Notes: generated by a model from the sequence alone, not told the origin. A stretch of 64,000 nucleotides of DNA from Flavobacteriaceae bacterium EG-1 (GCF_009649685.1 NZ_WJPK01000006.1:1-64000), one strand, 5' to 3'. Shown: positions 19,290-29,021, counted from the first letter of the stretch. Numbers and translations: made by a program.

Positions 19290-20657
19290 TTGAAACTATC
19301 CCAAATGTTTGCTCTAGCATTACTATTTTTCTTTTTAAACAATTGTACTTCAGACGAGGTAATTACGACACCTACTAAAGAACAAGAACAACAAGAAGTG
19401 GATGCTGAAAATGAAGGAACTGACGACGACGAAACTAAAACCGAAGAAGAAGAAGAAGAAGAAGAAGAAGAATTTGTTAGTGAATCCACTGACCCTATAG
19501 ATATCAGCCAAGGACTACCTGTAAATGATCTTGAAAATCACCCGATGCAAGATGTAGCTAAACCTGGATATTTAAAAACAATTATTGACCCCTCTTTTGG
19601 CACAACAATACGTCGCATATCTAATGCATCAGATGGCCAAGTTATAAAACCGATGTATAGCACAATACAGGCTTGGAACGCTGACGAAAGTTATATGATA
19701 TTATATGACCAAAGCAATGGAGTCCATCAATTACTGGATGGAATGAACTATTCATTTATTCGTAATTTAAATGATATTTCTCCTGATGATTTGGAGCAGA
19801 TATATTGGGATTTTAATGACCCAGATATCTTTTTTTACGTTGACAGACAAACTAGTGATTTAGTAAAATATAGCGTTAGTAATAAGTCCAAAGAAGTACT
19901 TATAAACTTAGGCGAACTCTCGGGTTGTTCTGGAAATATTGGCTCTGGAAATGATGTACAAATGATGTCATGGAATTCCGATGTTATTGGCTTTAGATGT
20001 GACAACACGAAGGCTCATGCCTATCGCATTTCTACGAATGAGTTCATTTCTTTCAACTTAAATTATGTCGAATATACTGCTCCTATGCCACTACCAAGTG
20101 GAAATGGATATTATCATAGCACTAAAATTTATAATACAAAAGGTAACCTAGACAAATCACTTAATGAATCTGGCACAGAACATTCCTGTCTTGGCAAATT
20201 AGTTGGCGGCGCAGATGCGCATTATGCTATTGCATTTTCGGAAGGTCCACAAGGCGGTTGCATTGGTAATATTATTGCGCATGATATAGCAACAGGAGAA
20301 TGTTTTCCGGTAATTAGCGAAAGTCTAGGATATCCCTATCCATTAAGTGGTACTCACATCTCTGCAGTATCGCATAAAAACCCGGGGTGGATAGCTGCCT
20401 CAATGATGGGTTATAATCAAGATGGACAATCTCTTTTAGATCAAGAAATAATTCTAGCGAGAGTTGAAAAAGGGAATGTAAGAGTATATAGAATAGCTCA
20501 TCATCGTGCCGACGAAGATGAATTTGATTATTGGGGAGAACCACATGCTGTGATTAGCCCTACTGGCACACGTGTAATTTTTGGTTCTGATTGGAGTGGT
20601 TCAGAGGATGGAAAATCAGTAGACACCTATGTTGTTGAATTACCTTTTTTCCAATAA
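19290..20657 (+). CDS. Lipoprotein with poly-Glu linker and predicted beta-propeller
   Basis: The product has a lipoprotein signal (ALLFFFLNNC, lipidated Cys at residue 19), an acidic linker with ten consecutive Glu, and a C-terminal domain of about 380 residues. Recurrent WNADESYMILYD- and WDFNDPDIFFYVD-like strands suggest a WD40/PD40-type propeller. The start is TTG at 19290: an in-frame TAA lies at 19281 and the first ATG is at 19305. The TTG start supplies the usual Lys at position 2, but the ATG would still leave a hydrophobic signal. Surface exposure is plausible because the acidic linker follows the lipobox. I do not recognise a specific function. It ends 45 bp before the convergent OmpA-like gene. 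Confidence 0.75.
   Translation: MKLSQMFALALLFFFLNNCTSDEVITTPTKEQEQQEVDAENEGTDDDETKTEEEEEEEEEEFVSESTDPIDISQGLPVNDLENHPMQDVAKPGYLKTIIDPSFGTTIRRISNASDGQVIKPMYSTIQAWNADESYMILYDQSNGVHQLLDGMNYSFIRNLNDISPDDLEQIYWDFNDPDIFFYVDRQTSDLVKYSVSNKSKEVLINLGELSGCSGNIGSGNDVQMMSWNSDVIGFRCDNTKAHAYRISTNEFISFNLNYVEYTAPMPLPSGNGYYHSTKIYNTKGNLDKSLNESGTEHSCLGKLVGGADAHYAIAFSEGPQGGCIGNIIAHDIATGECFPVISESLGYPYPLSGTHISAVSHKNPGWIAASMMGYNQDGQSLLDQEIILARVEKGNVRVYRIAHHRADEDEFDYWGEPHAVISPTGTRVIFGSDWSGSEDGKSVDTYVVELPFFQ
19443..19472 (+). repeat. (GAA)10 in-frame trinucleotide tract
   Basis: Ten perfect GAA units encode the poly-Glu linker of the lipoprotein just after its N-terminal region. The repeat is in frame, so gain or loss of units would change linker length without a frameshift. 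Confidence 0.95.
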
Positions 20658-20702
20658 AACATAAGATTTAAACCCTTCTCAAAAAAGCTTAAACACTAAT
20701 TG

Positions 20703-22643
20703 TTAATTAGAAATTTCATCAATGTTTGAAACAACAATTAGTGTTCTATCATTTTGTTGATGGAGAAAATCTAAACAATACACTCCATTTTTGCAGTTAT
20801 TTACTAGTTGTGTTTCTCCAAAACCTTTAGCGCTAATTATATTTCCTGCTGACACTCCATTTGCTGCTAAATATCCTCTTATAGCATCTGCTCTATCTTG
20901 TGAAAGCCTATTGTTAGCACTTGTACTCCCTCTACTATCCGTATGTGTTTCAATACGCAATTTCATATTCGGAAAATACTTAGAGGCCTCAATAACTTTA
21001 TCTAATTCTAAGGCAATATCAGAAGTTATCAAACTTTTTCCTTTTGCAAAGAAAAAATCCTTCATTTTAATGACTGTTTTTTCCTCTTTTTTACCAACAA
21101 TATCATCTACATGAGCAAGTTTTACATTTAACGGTGCTTTACCCAAGGCATCCATTTCTGCTCTACCAAATTTTTTATAATATGTGCCAAAATTTTCTTT
21201 ATGTATTTTTAGTGAAGTATTGGCCTTCCATGGAACCTCTAACTGATAAGTACCATTTTCTTTTGTTTTCACTTCACGTATTAACTTCCCTTGCTCATCA
21301 ATTAAACTTACGGTAGCATCGGCTATATAATTTTCATTTTTTGCCCTTAATACACGACCATGATACGACAATGTTTTTAATCCCGGAGTACCAGAAACCT
21401 TAAACCCATATAAATCATCTTTACCTTTACCTCCTGGTTTGTTAGACGCAAAATAACCTATTAAGCCTTCATCGCCATTATCTTTAATTATAAAACCAAA
21501 ATCATCATATTTAGAATTAATTCCTGAACCCAAATTTACAGGAACACCATAAGTATTATCAGAATTTACATTTGATTTATAAATATCCATACCCCCCAAA
21601 CCATAAAAAACATCGGAGGAAAAATATAAACTACCATCAAAAATATATGGTGCAATTTCATTACCCGGGGAATTAATTCTTGGACCTAAATTAATTGGTT
21701 CCGACATAATTTGACCATTATTTGTATTTACAACATAAATATCTGTACCACCATAACCGTCTTCAAAATTTGCTGCGAAATATAGCTTCTCTCCTTTACT
21801 ATCATAAAATGGATAATAAAATGAAGTACTTAAATCTTTTAAGAGATATCTAAAAAATCCATTGTCATAAATCATTCCAATTGCCAACGAGTTTTTACCA
21901 TTATCATCAAAGGATAAATTATCTCCCTCTGCATTTGACAATACGTAAAACAATCGCTTTAAATCTTCTGAATAATAGGGTGTCGATTTATGATATTTTG
22001 TTTCTGGCATACCTTCATACCTATTTGGATTTGTAATATTTCCGTTTGCAGATAAACGAGCTACAAAAATATCAAGGTAAGATTCGCCTGAAGGCTCATA
22101 CACTTTTTTAGATTTTGAACTTCTACTCGAACTAAATAAAAGTTTGTCTTTAAAAAATGTTGGTGAAAAATCAGCTTGCTGGCTATTTCCATCTAAATTG
22201 AATACAAAAAAACCAGCACCATCACCTAAATTGGAATCTAAAAGCTCGTAATTAAAATCTGCATTTTCAATCCATTCACTTGTATAAGTATCACGCTTCG
22301 ATTCTAAAAATGCCCTAACTCTTTCTCGTTCAGAAGTTTTAGCCATACTCTGCAACATACTATTAAAACGATGATTAGACATAATCGTATCATTTTTATG
22401 AATGTCTAAATATATTTTAGAAGCGTTTGGATAATCTGAAGTTTTAAAATATGCATCAGCTAAATTTAAAAGCTGCGCATTACTAATTAAATCTCCGTCG
22501 GCCATTTGCTTTTTGTATGCTCTGATAGCTGCTTCATAATCGTAACTATAGAAATAAGCATCACCTTTAGATCGCTTTACTTCTTGGCCAAAAGAAGAAA
22601 GAGTGATAAATGATATAACTAAAAAGAAGCCTAATTTATACAT
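20703..22643 (-). CDS. PorE-like OmpA-family protein with PD40 repeats (T9SS-associated)
   Basis: The 646-residue protein has a signal peptide (ending FGQ), a TPR-like segment (about 25-110), PD40/WD40-like propeller repeats (about 155-420, with LYFSSDVFYGLGGMDIY-type strands), a carboxypeptidase-regulatory-like beta domain (about 435-520) and a C-terminal OmpA peptidoglycan-binding domain (about 530-646) containing THTDSRGS and NNRLSQDRADAIRGYL. This order matches PorE of Porphyromonas gingivalis T9SS. The likely role is to link an outer-membrane complex to peptidoglycan. It lies 13 bp downstream of a porP/sprF gene and is the last gene of a three-gene unit with a type B exoprotein, so it probably serves that exoprotein. 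The Pro/Gly-poor N-terminus shows no lipobox. Confidence 0.88.
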   Translation of the reverse strand: MYKLGFFLVISFITLSSFGQEVKRSKGDAYFYSYDYEAAIRAYKKQMADGDLISNAQLLNLADAYFKTSDYPNASKIYLDIHKNDTIMSNHRFNSMLQSMAKTSERERVRAFLESKRDTYTSEWIENADFNYELLDSNLGDGAGFFVFNLDGNSQQADFSPTFFKDKLLFSSSRSSKSKKVYEPSGESYLDIFVARLSANGNITNPNRYEGMPETKYHKSTPYYSEDLKRLFYVLSNAEGDNLSFDDNGKNSLAIGMIYDNGFFRYLLKDLSTSFYYPFYDSKGEKLYFAANFEDGYGGTDIYVVNTNNGQIMSEPINLGPRINSPGNEIAPYIFDGSLYFSSDVFYGLGGMDIYKSNVNSDNTYGVPVNLGSGINSKYDDFGFIIKDNGDEGLIGYFASNKPGGKGKDDLYGFKVSGTPGLKTLSYHGRVLRAKNENYIADATVSLIDEQGKLIREVKTKENGTYQLEVPWKANTSLKIHKENFGTYYKKFGRAEMDALGKAPLNVKLAHVDDIVGKKEEKTVIKMKDFFFAKGKSLITSDIALELDKVIEASKYFPNMKLRIETHTDSRGSTSANNRLSQDRADAIRGYLAANGVSAGNIISAKGFGETQLVNNCKNGVYCLDFLHQQNDRTLIVVSNIDEISN

Positions 22644-22656
22644 ATAATATTTCTAT

Positions 22657-23655
22657 TTAGAAGAATCTAGGTGTATCTATTTGTTTTGGTTTACCTTTTA
22701 ATTTTGGATCTTTACTAGAACCACCGTTACCACCTGATCCTTTTCCTAGATAAAACTTTAAAATAACTTCGTGAGACCCACTATTAAATTGTCCTAGCGA
22801 ATTGGTATTATAGTCATAAGAATACCCCATAAACAAGCTACTGCTTATCTGAAAGCCTGCCAAACCACTAACTGCATTATCTAAACGGTATGAAGCTCCA
22901 AGCATAAATCTATCATTAAAAAGAAAGTTACCCGAAAGATTCAAATTAATAGGTGCTCCCCCAATTACATTGGCAAGAACTGCCGGTTTAAACTTTAATG
23001 ATTCTGATAAATCAAAAACATAGCCACCAATAATGTTAAACTGAACCTTATCTTCAATAATAGTAGCAACATCATCATTGTAAAGACCATCTGTTAAAAA
23101 ATTAGGTATTGATGCTCCAAAATACCATATATCATCTTCATACAAAAATAAGCCAGCTCCGATAGTTGGATAAAACTTACTAATATTCTCACGATCTAGA
23201 ATTGGTTCCCCTGGATTTTTAAAAGAACCTTTGGCGAAATCTACACCCAAGAAAGATCCACCTACATCCATACCAAAAGACAATTTAGCATCCTCCGTTA
23301 CATTAATTTCATATGAATATGCTGCTTCAACATAGGTTTGGGTTGCAGGCCCCAATTGGTCACTTATAACATTAAATCCAACACCCATTTTTTCATTAGA
23401 AAGTGGAACATTAACACCAAAACGCATGGTTCTAGGAGCCCCAGGGATATCTAACCATTGTGCACGATATAAGCCCGATATTTCAGGTGTTTCAGTTGTA
23501 CCGACATAAGCAGGATTGAAACTGCCAATATTATACATGTATTGGGTATATTGGGGTTCTTTTTGCGCATGGGCTTTTTGAATAGCACCAATTGCCATCA
23601 CCACTGCCAAAAAAATACATTTATATATAAACTCTCGCTTTTTGCTATAAGTCAT
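22657..23655 (-). CDS. PorP/SprF-family type IX secretion outer-membrane protein
   Basis: The 332-residue product has a signal peptide ending AHAQ, then QYTQYMYNIGSFNPAYVG, the hallmark opening of PorP/SprF proteins, followed by alternating beta strands of an outer-membrane barrel. In Flavobacterium johnsoniae SprF is needed for secretion and attachment of the adhesin SprB, which carries a type B C-terminal domain. Here the gene lies 10 bp downstream of a type B-CTD exoprotein gene and 13 bp upstream of an OmpA/PorE-like gene, the same arrangement, so I infer it is the dedicated partner of that exoprotein. The C-terminus is Gly/Lys rich (GKGSGGNGGSSKDPKLKGK). Confidence 0.92.
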   Translation of the reverse strand: MTYSKKREFIYKCIFLAVVMAIGAIQKAHAQKEPQYTQYMYNIGSFNPAYVGTTETPEISGLYRAQWLDIPGAPRTMRFGVNVPLSNEKMGVGFNVISDQLGPATQTYVEAAYSYEINVTEDAKLSFGMDVGGSFLGVDFAKGSFKNPGEPILDRENISKFYPTIGAGLFLYEDDIWYFGASIPNFLTDGLYNDDVATIIEDKVQFNIIGGYVFDLSESLKFKPAVLANVIGGAPINLNLSGNFLFNDRFMLGASYRLDNAVSGLAGFQISSSLFMGYSYDYNTNSLGQFNSGSHEVILKFYLGKGSGGNGGSSKDPKLKGKPKQIDTPRFF

Positions 23656-23665
23656 TTGTATCGTA

Positions 23666-26600
23666 TCATCTTATGAGCTGTATCCAGCCCTTTTTGCTTT
23701 GTGATCCATTTCCATCACCTATATCAATATTCATTACATAAAAATAGGTGCCATCTGGCGACTCTTTTCCTTTCCAAGAACCATCCCAAATTTCAGTATC
23801 AGAAGTTTCTAATTCAATTCTTTCGAAAACCATATTCCCATACCTATTGAAAATTTGAATATTATAACCAACTACCAAATTAACTGTAGGACTTTGTTCA
23901 AAATCGGTGAGATTTAATTCAAGTGAATCATTTGTATCATCGCCATTCGGAGAAAATTGATTATATAAGAACCCTACCTCGGCAGGTGTTGGCTCGCTCA
24001 CAACTACAGTAACTGTAACTTCATTATTTTCTGGATTTGAATCCGTTGGAGTTGAACGCAAAATCCTTGCCGTATTTGTATGAATACCAATTACAGGAAC
24101 ATTTACTATAATCTCTAATTCAACTGATTGACCACTAGCTAATGTTTCAATTGACCAAATACCAGTATTTAAGTCATATTCTGATCCTGCTGCCTCGTGT
24201 GATATATATTCAAAATGTGTATCTATACCACTAGGAATAATATCTTCTACTTGAATGTTACTTATAGTATCTCCATTTGCAGATTGATTGGTTACTTTGA
24301 TGGTAAATATTACTATATCATTAATCAGTGGATTTTCACTTAATGCTGTTTTTTCAAGCAATAAATCGATGCCTTCAGGTAAATCTATATTCACTTGTAC
24401 AACAGTTTCATTATTAGCCAAAGTTTCGTCTTCTGGTAAAGAAGATAATAAAGTTGCCGTATTGGTATACGGGCCTCCTTCAATAATTTCCACATCAACC
24501 GTCATTGTAGCACTACCTGATGCTGCTATTTCCGGTATATTCCATTCCGATGTTGCTACATCGTATGTGCCTGTTGAGACCGTATGCGAAACATAATTAA
24601 AGCCTAATTCAATTAAATCACCAATTATAATAGACCTTGCCGTTCTTTCTTCATCAAGATTATTGACTGTAACCGTAAAAGTTATATTGTCTCCTATAAC
24701 AGCGTCCACATTGTCTACTTCCTTAAGAACCTCCAAATCAATAGGGCTACAATTCACGTTATCAGGGTTAGGACTACAGGCATCATCAGGGTCTGAACCA
24801 TCTGTCTGCTCGTCTAAATCTGAAATTCCATCACCATCAGTATCACAAAAACCATTAAAACGATTTGGTAAACATGGGTTGGTATTTGCAGGGTCTAATT
24901 GATCAACAACGCCATCGCTATCGGTATCTGCAATATTAGAATCAAGAGCATCAATTATTCCATCTTCATCTTCGTCCAGTGGATTTTCAATATCATCACC
25001 AACCTCTACTCCATCGTCAATACCATCTTCATCGGTATCTGCATTATTTGGATCTGTACCTAATATTGATTCTGTACCACCAAATAAACCATCACCATCA
25101 TCATCCGTATCACAACTACTCACTGAAACCGTAACTTCAGAAGTCTCACTGGTACAGGGTGCAACTGCTCCGGTAGTTGTATAAGTAAATACATACGTAC
25201 CTTCTGGTTGGCCCGCAAAATCTATTTGACTAATTCCACTTGCTAATGTACCGCCACCTGGTTGACCTGTAACCGTCCATTGACCTGCATCGGCGCCTGT
25301 AAGTTGACCATCTAAATCTAATGTAGTAACACCATATCTGGCATCGTTACACGAGGAAGCATCCGTTGGTGTCCCTGCTGAAGGTTGTGATATAACTGTA
25401 ACTTTTACCTCAATTCTTGGTGTGGTTTTACATTCATTTTCTGTAGCCTCAACCCAATACGAACGCGATTGTGTTACATTAGGGGTAAAACTGGCTCCAC
25501 TATCTAATATTGCTGAGCTCGTAGATGAAGTATACCAATTTATCGTTGGTGTACCACTAATTACTGTGGTAGTAAAAGTAACAGGACCAGGACCACAACG
25601 TGTTTGATCAACGGGATCTGATATCTCTGGAGTATCATTTTCCTGAATGGAAACCGTTAAAGAAGGGCCAGGGCAACTATCTGCCGAATTCCAATAAAAT
25701 GCATAGTACGTACCAGCATTAGGATTTGCAATTTGGCTCGCATTTAAATGTGCAGATTCAACAGAAGTATCAGGATTCGGACTCCATCTTAAGTCCACAA
25801 GAGATCCTGTTATATAATCATTTAAACTTACCGTAACATCGTCACAAAACTTTGTTTGTGTTCCGCCATTTAAAGTCGGTTGACTAACACCAGCACATGG
25901 ATCACAATCCTCAACTACAATAGTTGCATCTACAGTTGCATTGTTACAAGCACCTGCACCGGTTAGGGTATATCTATACTTATAGGTACCTACTGGGTCA
26001 TTGTTAAAATTAACTACATTATTCGCATTGAAAGCAACATTAGCAGGGCCAGATACAAAGGACCATACACCACCTGTATCTTGACCTGTTATAGCATTAT
26101 CTAAATCTATTGAACTCCCACCAAAAGTGTTATCACTGCATCTTGTTAAACCAGCTACTGGAGTACCTGCTACAGGTGAATCATTAAAAGTAACCTCAAC
26201 CGCAGTGGATGGACTAGCACAAACATTTACATTATCCCAATATACAGCATGATAAGTGCCATCATCATTTGGCGTAATAGACGACCCTGTTAATAATTGA
26301 TTTTCTGCAGTAGGATTTTGAACGGTACTCCATCGCAAAGCAGCACCCGTAGGTGCACTTCCTGCGCCTCCTGTAATAAGAGAGTTTAAATTTAAATTAG
26401 TTGTTCTATCACAAAAATCGGAGGTACTAGCATTTCGCGGGGGTGCTGTAGTTCCGGCAGTACAATCGTCATCGATTATTGTAACTGTCGCCGTATTGTT
26501 CGGTCCAACCGTAAACAATGGATTACTAGAATTAACTAATGTCATTGTAACCGTTTCGTCCCCTTCTGCTAATAAATCATTTAATGCGACTACATTAACG

Positions 26601-27328
26601 TTTCTATTTATGGTTTCTTCACCTGCAGCATAAGTTATTTGTGTTCCCGCTGCATTAATTGCACCTGTTAAATTGTAATCTGTTCCAGCACCAGGTCCTG
26701 TAGCTGTACTGGTAGACAGATTTATGGTTACATTAAATGCAACATTAAACCCCTTTGGTTGCGTCATTTCTATACGAAATTGGCCATTTTGCCCGGTCCC
26801 GTCTTCGTTTACAGTAGGTCTAAATTCTGAACCAGTTGTAATCATTGAAATTACTGCAGAATCATTATCCGTTATATTTAAAGTTGCTGAGGAAGTTGCT
26901 CCAAAGGCAGGAGTATAATTCACTCCATTATTTATAGTTATTATTATTGTTTCTGTTCCTTCAACAAGATTATCGTCCACAATGCCGGCTACATTAATAA
27001 AGACTTCAGAACCTCCAAACGGTATAGTAACTGAGCCGGGTAAAGCCGTATAGTCACTAGAATTTGTGGCAGTACCATTGGGGTTCGCGGTACCAGTTAC
27101 AGTGTAGTTAATTGTTCTTGCACCCGGAAAATAATTCCCTGTTAAATAAACACGAAATTGACCACCTACCGCTCCAGTTTCACTTGCAGCTGACGGTGTA
27201 ACCAACTCAATATTTGCCGTTTGAGCTTGAGCACGGAATCCTAGCAACAAGATAATCAATACTAAAAATCCCCTAAAATGGTATAAGTCAACCTTAGGGA
27301 AGCAATTTTTTTTTCTTTTCATTTTCAT
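23666..27328 (-). CDS. Large exoprotein with type B T9SS sorting domain (gliding-motility-associated CTD)
   Basis: The product is about 1220 residues with an N-terminal signal ending FRAQAQ. It has two Calx-beta-like repeats (roughly 30-270), Ig/PKD-like repeats with Cys pairs, a thrombospondin type 3-like Asp-rich region (about 735-865, DTDEDGIDDG and DTDGDGISD), two DUF11 repeats (about 865-1110) and a type B CTD (NQFSPNGD, IQIFNRYGNMVFE, WDGSWKG, GTYFYVMNI, ending WIQLIR). The CTD directs T9SS export and usually needs a PorP/SprF partner, which is the next gene. An in-frame ATG lies 63 bp upstream at 27391, but a good promoter sits between the two, so I use 27328 (27322 is an equally possible second Met). 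The role as a calcium-stiffened surface adhesin is inferred. Confidence 0.88.
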   Translation of the reverse strand: MKMKRKKNCFPKVDLYHFRGFLVLIILLLGFRAQAQTANIELVTPSAASETGAVGGQFRVYLTGNYFPGARTINYTVTGTANPNGTATNSSDYTALPGSVTIPFGGSEVFINVAGIVDDNLVEGTETIIITINNGVNYTPAFGATSSATLNITDNDSAVISMITTGSEFRPTVNEDGTGQNGQFRIEMTQPKGFNVAFNVTINLSTSTATGPGAGTDYNLTGAINAAGTQITYAAGEETINRNVNVVALNDLLAEGDETVTMTLVNSSNPLFTVGPNNTATVTIIDDDCTAGTTAPPRNASTSDFCDRTTNLNLNSLITGGAGSAPTGAALRWSTVQNPTAENQLLTGSSITPNDDGTYHAVYWDNVNVCASPSTAVEVTFNDSPVAGTPVAGLTRCSDNTFGGSSIDLDNAITGQDTGGVWSFVSGPANVAFNANNVVNFNNDPVGTYKYRYTLTGAGACNNATVDATIVVEDCDPCAGVSQPTLNGGTQTKFCDDVTVSLNDYITGSLVDLRWSPNPDTSVESAHLNASQIANPNAGTYYAFYWNSADSCPGPSLTVSIQENDTPEISDPVDQTRCGPGPVTFTTTVISGTPTINWYTSSTSSAILDSGASFTPNVTQSRSYWVEATENECKTTPRIEVKVTVISQPSAGTPTDASSCNDARYGVTTLDLDGQLTGADAGQWTVTGQPGGGTLASGISQIDFAGQPEGTYVFTYTTTGAVAPCTSETSEVTVSVSSCDTDDDGDGLFGGTESILGTDPNNADTDEDGIDDGVEVGDDIENPLDEDEDGIIDALDSNIADTDSDGVVDQLDPANTNPCLPNRFNGFCDTDGDGISDLDEQTDGSDPDDACSPNPDNVNCSPIDLEVLKEVDNVDAVIGDNITFTVTVNNLDEERTARSIIIGDLIELGFNYVSHTVSTGTYDVATSEWNIPEIAASGSATMTVDVEIIEGGPYTNTATLLSSLPEDETLANNETVVQVNIDLPEGIDLLLEKTALSENPLINDIVIFTIKVTNQSANGDTISNIQVEDIIPSGIDTHFEYISHEAAGSEYDLNTGIWSIETLASGQSVELEIIVNVPVIGIHTNTARILRSTPTDSNPENNEVTVTVVVSEPTPAEVGFLYNQFSPNGDDTNDSLELNLTDFEQSPTVNLVVGYNIQIFNRYGNMVFERIELETSDTEIWDGSWKGKESPDGTYFYVMNIDIGDGNGSQSKKGWIQLIR

Positions 27329-27358
27329 CTGTGCAATACTATTTTTTTTTAAATAGGT

Positions 27359-27388
27359 CAGATGTAATTCACTATAATCATATTTCAA
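27359..27388 (-). promoter_or_regulatory. Candidate Bacteroidota sigma-type promoter for the type B exoprotein operon
   Basis: On the minus strand TTG (27388-27386) is followed after 19 nt by TACATCTG (27366-27359), one mismatch from TAnnTTTG. Transcription would begin near 27352, which places the ATG at 27391 upstream of the transcript and supports a start at 27328. Confidence 0.5.
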
Positions 27389-27570
27389 CAATACAACTAT
27401 AGTTCATTTCATAGACTGTTCTTCGAATGTTCTCAATTCAATTCACAGCGAGTATGTCGGTTTTAGCAAAATTTGGGATCAATAATACTAAAAAAATCGC
27501 CCAACGCCTTATATAAAGGTTTAAATCAGGCTTTTATAGTTCAACTACATAATATACGGATAAAAGACCG

Positions 27571-28455
27571 CTATGGTTTGATTATCGATGTAGTTTCTGG
27601 GGCTGCATCTATTTTTCTGACAAGTCCCTGAAGCACCTTACCTGGTCCAACCTCTGTAAATACAGTAGCTCCATCTTTAATCATATTTTGAACACTTTGA
27701 GTCCATTTTACCGGAGCTGTAAGTTGTGAAATAAGATTCCGCTTTATATCATCAGAATTTACCACCGCTGTTGTAGGAACATTTTGATAAATAGGACAGC
27801 TTGGCTTTTTAAACTCTGTCATTTCTATCGCTGCGGCTAATTCTTCTCTTGCTGGCTCCATTAATGGTGAGTGAAACGCACCACCTACTGGTAACACTAA
27901 TGCTCTACGTGCGCCTGCCTCTTTCATTTTTTCACAAGCGATATTAATTGCTTCTATTTCACCAGAAATAACTAATTGCCCAGGACAGTTATAGTTAGCT
28001 GCAACTACAACTCCATCTACCTCATCGCATACTTTTTCAACAATACTATCTTCTAGGCCTAAAACTGCAGCCATTGTACTAGGTTGAATTTTACAAGCTT
28101 TCTGCATGGCATCTGCTCGTTTTGCCACTAATTTCAGTCCATCTTCAAAACTTAAACATTCATTCGCTACTAAGGCTGAAAATTCTCCTAACGAATGTCC
28201 GGCAACCATATCTGGTTTAAAACTATCACCGCATATTTTACCTAAAATAACAGAATGTAAAAATATTGCAGGTTGTGTTACATTGGTCTGCTTTAATTCT
28301 TCAACAGTTCCCTCGAACATAACATCCGTTATTGAAAATCCTAAAATATCATTTGCACGTTCGAAAAATTCTTGCGCTAATGGATATTCTTCAAATAAAT
28401 CGAGTCCCATTCCAACAAATTGAGCTCCTTGACCTGGAAAAATGTATGCATTCAT
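27571..28455 (-). CDS. fabD: Malonyl-CoA:acyl-carrier-protein transacylase FabD
   Basis: The 294-residue protein transfers malonyl groups from CoA to ACP in fatty acid synthesis in the cytoplasm. The motifs fit: PGQGAQ with oxyanion Gln9, the nucleophile Ser88 in GHSLGEFSA, Arg113 in AKRADAM, and the catalytic His195 in GGAFHSPLM. Length is normal for the family. The gene lies just downstream of the gamma-carbonic anhydrase-like gene (38 bp), but a promoter-like TATGTTTG element in that gap suggests it can be transcribed on its own. No other fab gene is nearby, as is common in Flavobacteriia. Confidence 0.97.
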   Translation of the reverse strand: MNAYIFPGQGAQFVGMGLDLFEEYPLAQEFFERANDILGFSITDVMFEGTVEELKQTNVTQPAIFLHSVILGKICGDSFKPDMVAGHSLGEFSALVANECLSFEDGLKLVAKRADAMQKACKIQPSTMAAVLGLEDSIVEKVCDEVDGVVVAANYNCPGQLVISGEIEAINIACEKMKEAGARRALVLPVGGAFHSPLMEPAREELAAAIEMTEFKKPSCPIYQNVPTTAVVNSDDIKRNLISQLTAPVKWTQSVQNMIKDGATVFTEVGPGKVLQGLVRKIDAAPETTSIIKP

Positions 28456-28474
28456 TTTCGTGAATTTTGATTGG

Positions 28475-28506
28475 CAAACATAGGCAATAAATACTACTTA
28501 AACCAA
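28475..28506 (-). promoter_or_regulatory. Candidate promoter for fabD
   Basis: On the minus strand a perfect TATGTTTG (28482-28475) sits about 20 nt before the fabD start, and TTG (28506-28504) lies 21 nt further upstream, inside the end of the preceding gene. The spacing is slightly long for the Bacteroidota consensus. Confidence 0.45.
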
Positions 28507-29003
28507 CTAGAGTATGTTACATAATTGTTTGCAATACGATCTATTTCGCCCGAGCTTAATTCTGGGCTAATATCTTTTATTTTTTTTGCCGGCATACCAG
28601 CAAAAATAGTACCTGAAGGAACACGTGTGCCTTTTGTAAGTACTGCACCAGCAGCAACAATACTATTACTCTCAACAACACAATCATCCATAATTATACT
28701 TCCCATACCCACCAATACATTATCTTCAACAGTACAACCATGTACAATGGCATTGTGACCAATTGAAACATTATTACCTATGGTAGTTGGAGATTTTTGA
28801 TATGTACAATGCACTACAGCTCCATCTTGTACATTTACTTTATCACCCATTTTTATATAATGGACATCACCACGTAAAACTGCATTAAACCATATACTAC
28901 ATTGCTTTCCCATTGTAACCTCTCCAACTACGGTTGCATTTTCTGCAATAAAACAATCTTTACCAATTTTAGGAGTTTTTCCTCTTACAGACTTTAATAT
29001 CAT
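28494..29003 (-). CDS. Gamma-carbonic anhydrase family (YrdA/PaaY-like) left-handed beta-helix protein
   Basis: The 169-residue protein is built of hexapeptide repeats (TTIGNNVSIGHNAIVHGCTV, DNVLVGMGSIIMD) forming a left-handed beta helix, normally a trimer. The three metal-ligand histidines of the gamma-carbonic anhydrase fold are visible as His65 (GAVVHC), His83 (IGHN) and His88 (IVHGC), so it should bind a metal. Family members include true carbonic anhydrases and proteins of unknown activity, so reversible CO2 hydration is possible but not shown. It follows the LytTR regulator gene by 18 bp and may be read with it. Confidence 0.9.
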   Translation of the reverse strand: MILKSVRGKTPKIGKDCFIAENATVVGEVTMGKQCSIWFNAVLRGDVHYIKMGDKVNVQDGAVVHCTYQKSPTTIGNNVSIGHNAIVHGCTVEDNVLVGMGSIIMDDCVVESNSIVAAGAVLTKGTRVPSGTIFAGMPAKKIKDISPELSSGEIDRIANNYVTYSSWFK

Positions 29004-29021
29004 GGTTTCAACATTTAGAAT

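Noticed and set aside
19443-19472. The (GAA)10 tract as a CRISPR- or transposon-type repeat
   Set aside because: It is a simple trinucleotide tract in a coding frame, with no spacers or inverted repeats.
27329-27391. Longer N-terminus for the type B exoprotein starting at 27391
   Set aside because: The extra 21 residues precede a clear signal peptide, and a promoter lies inside this stretch.
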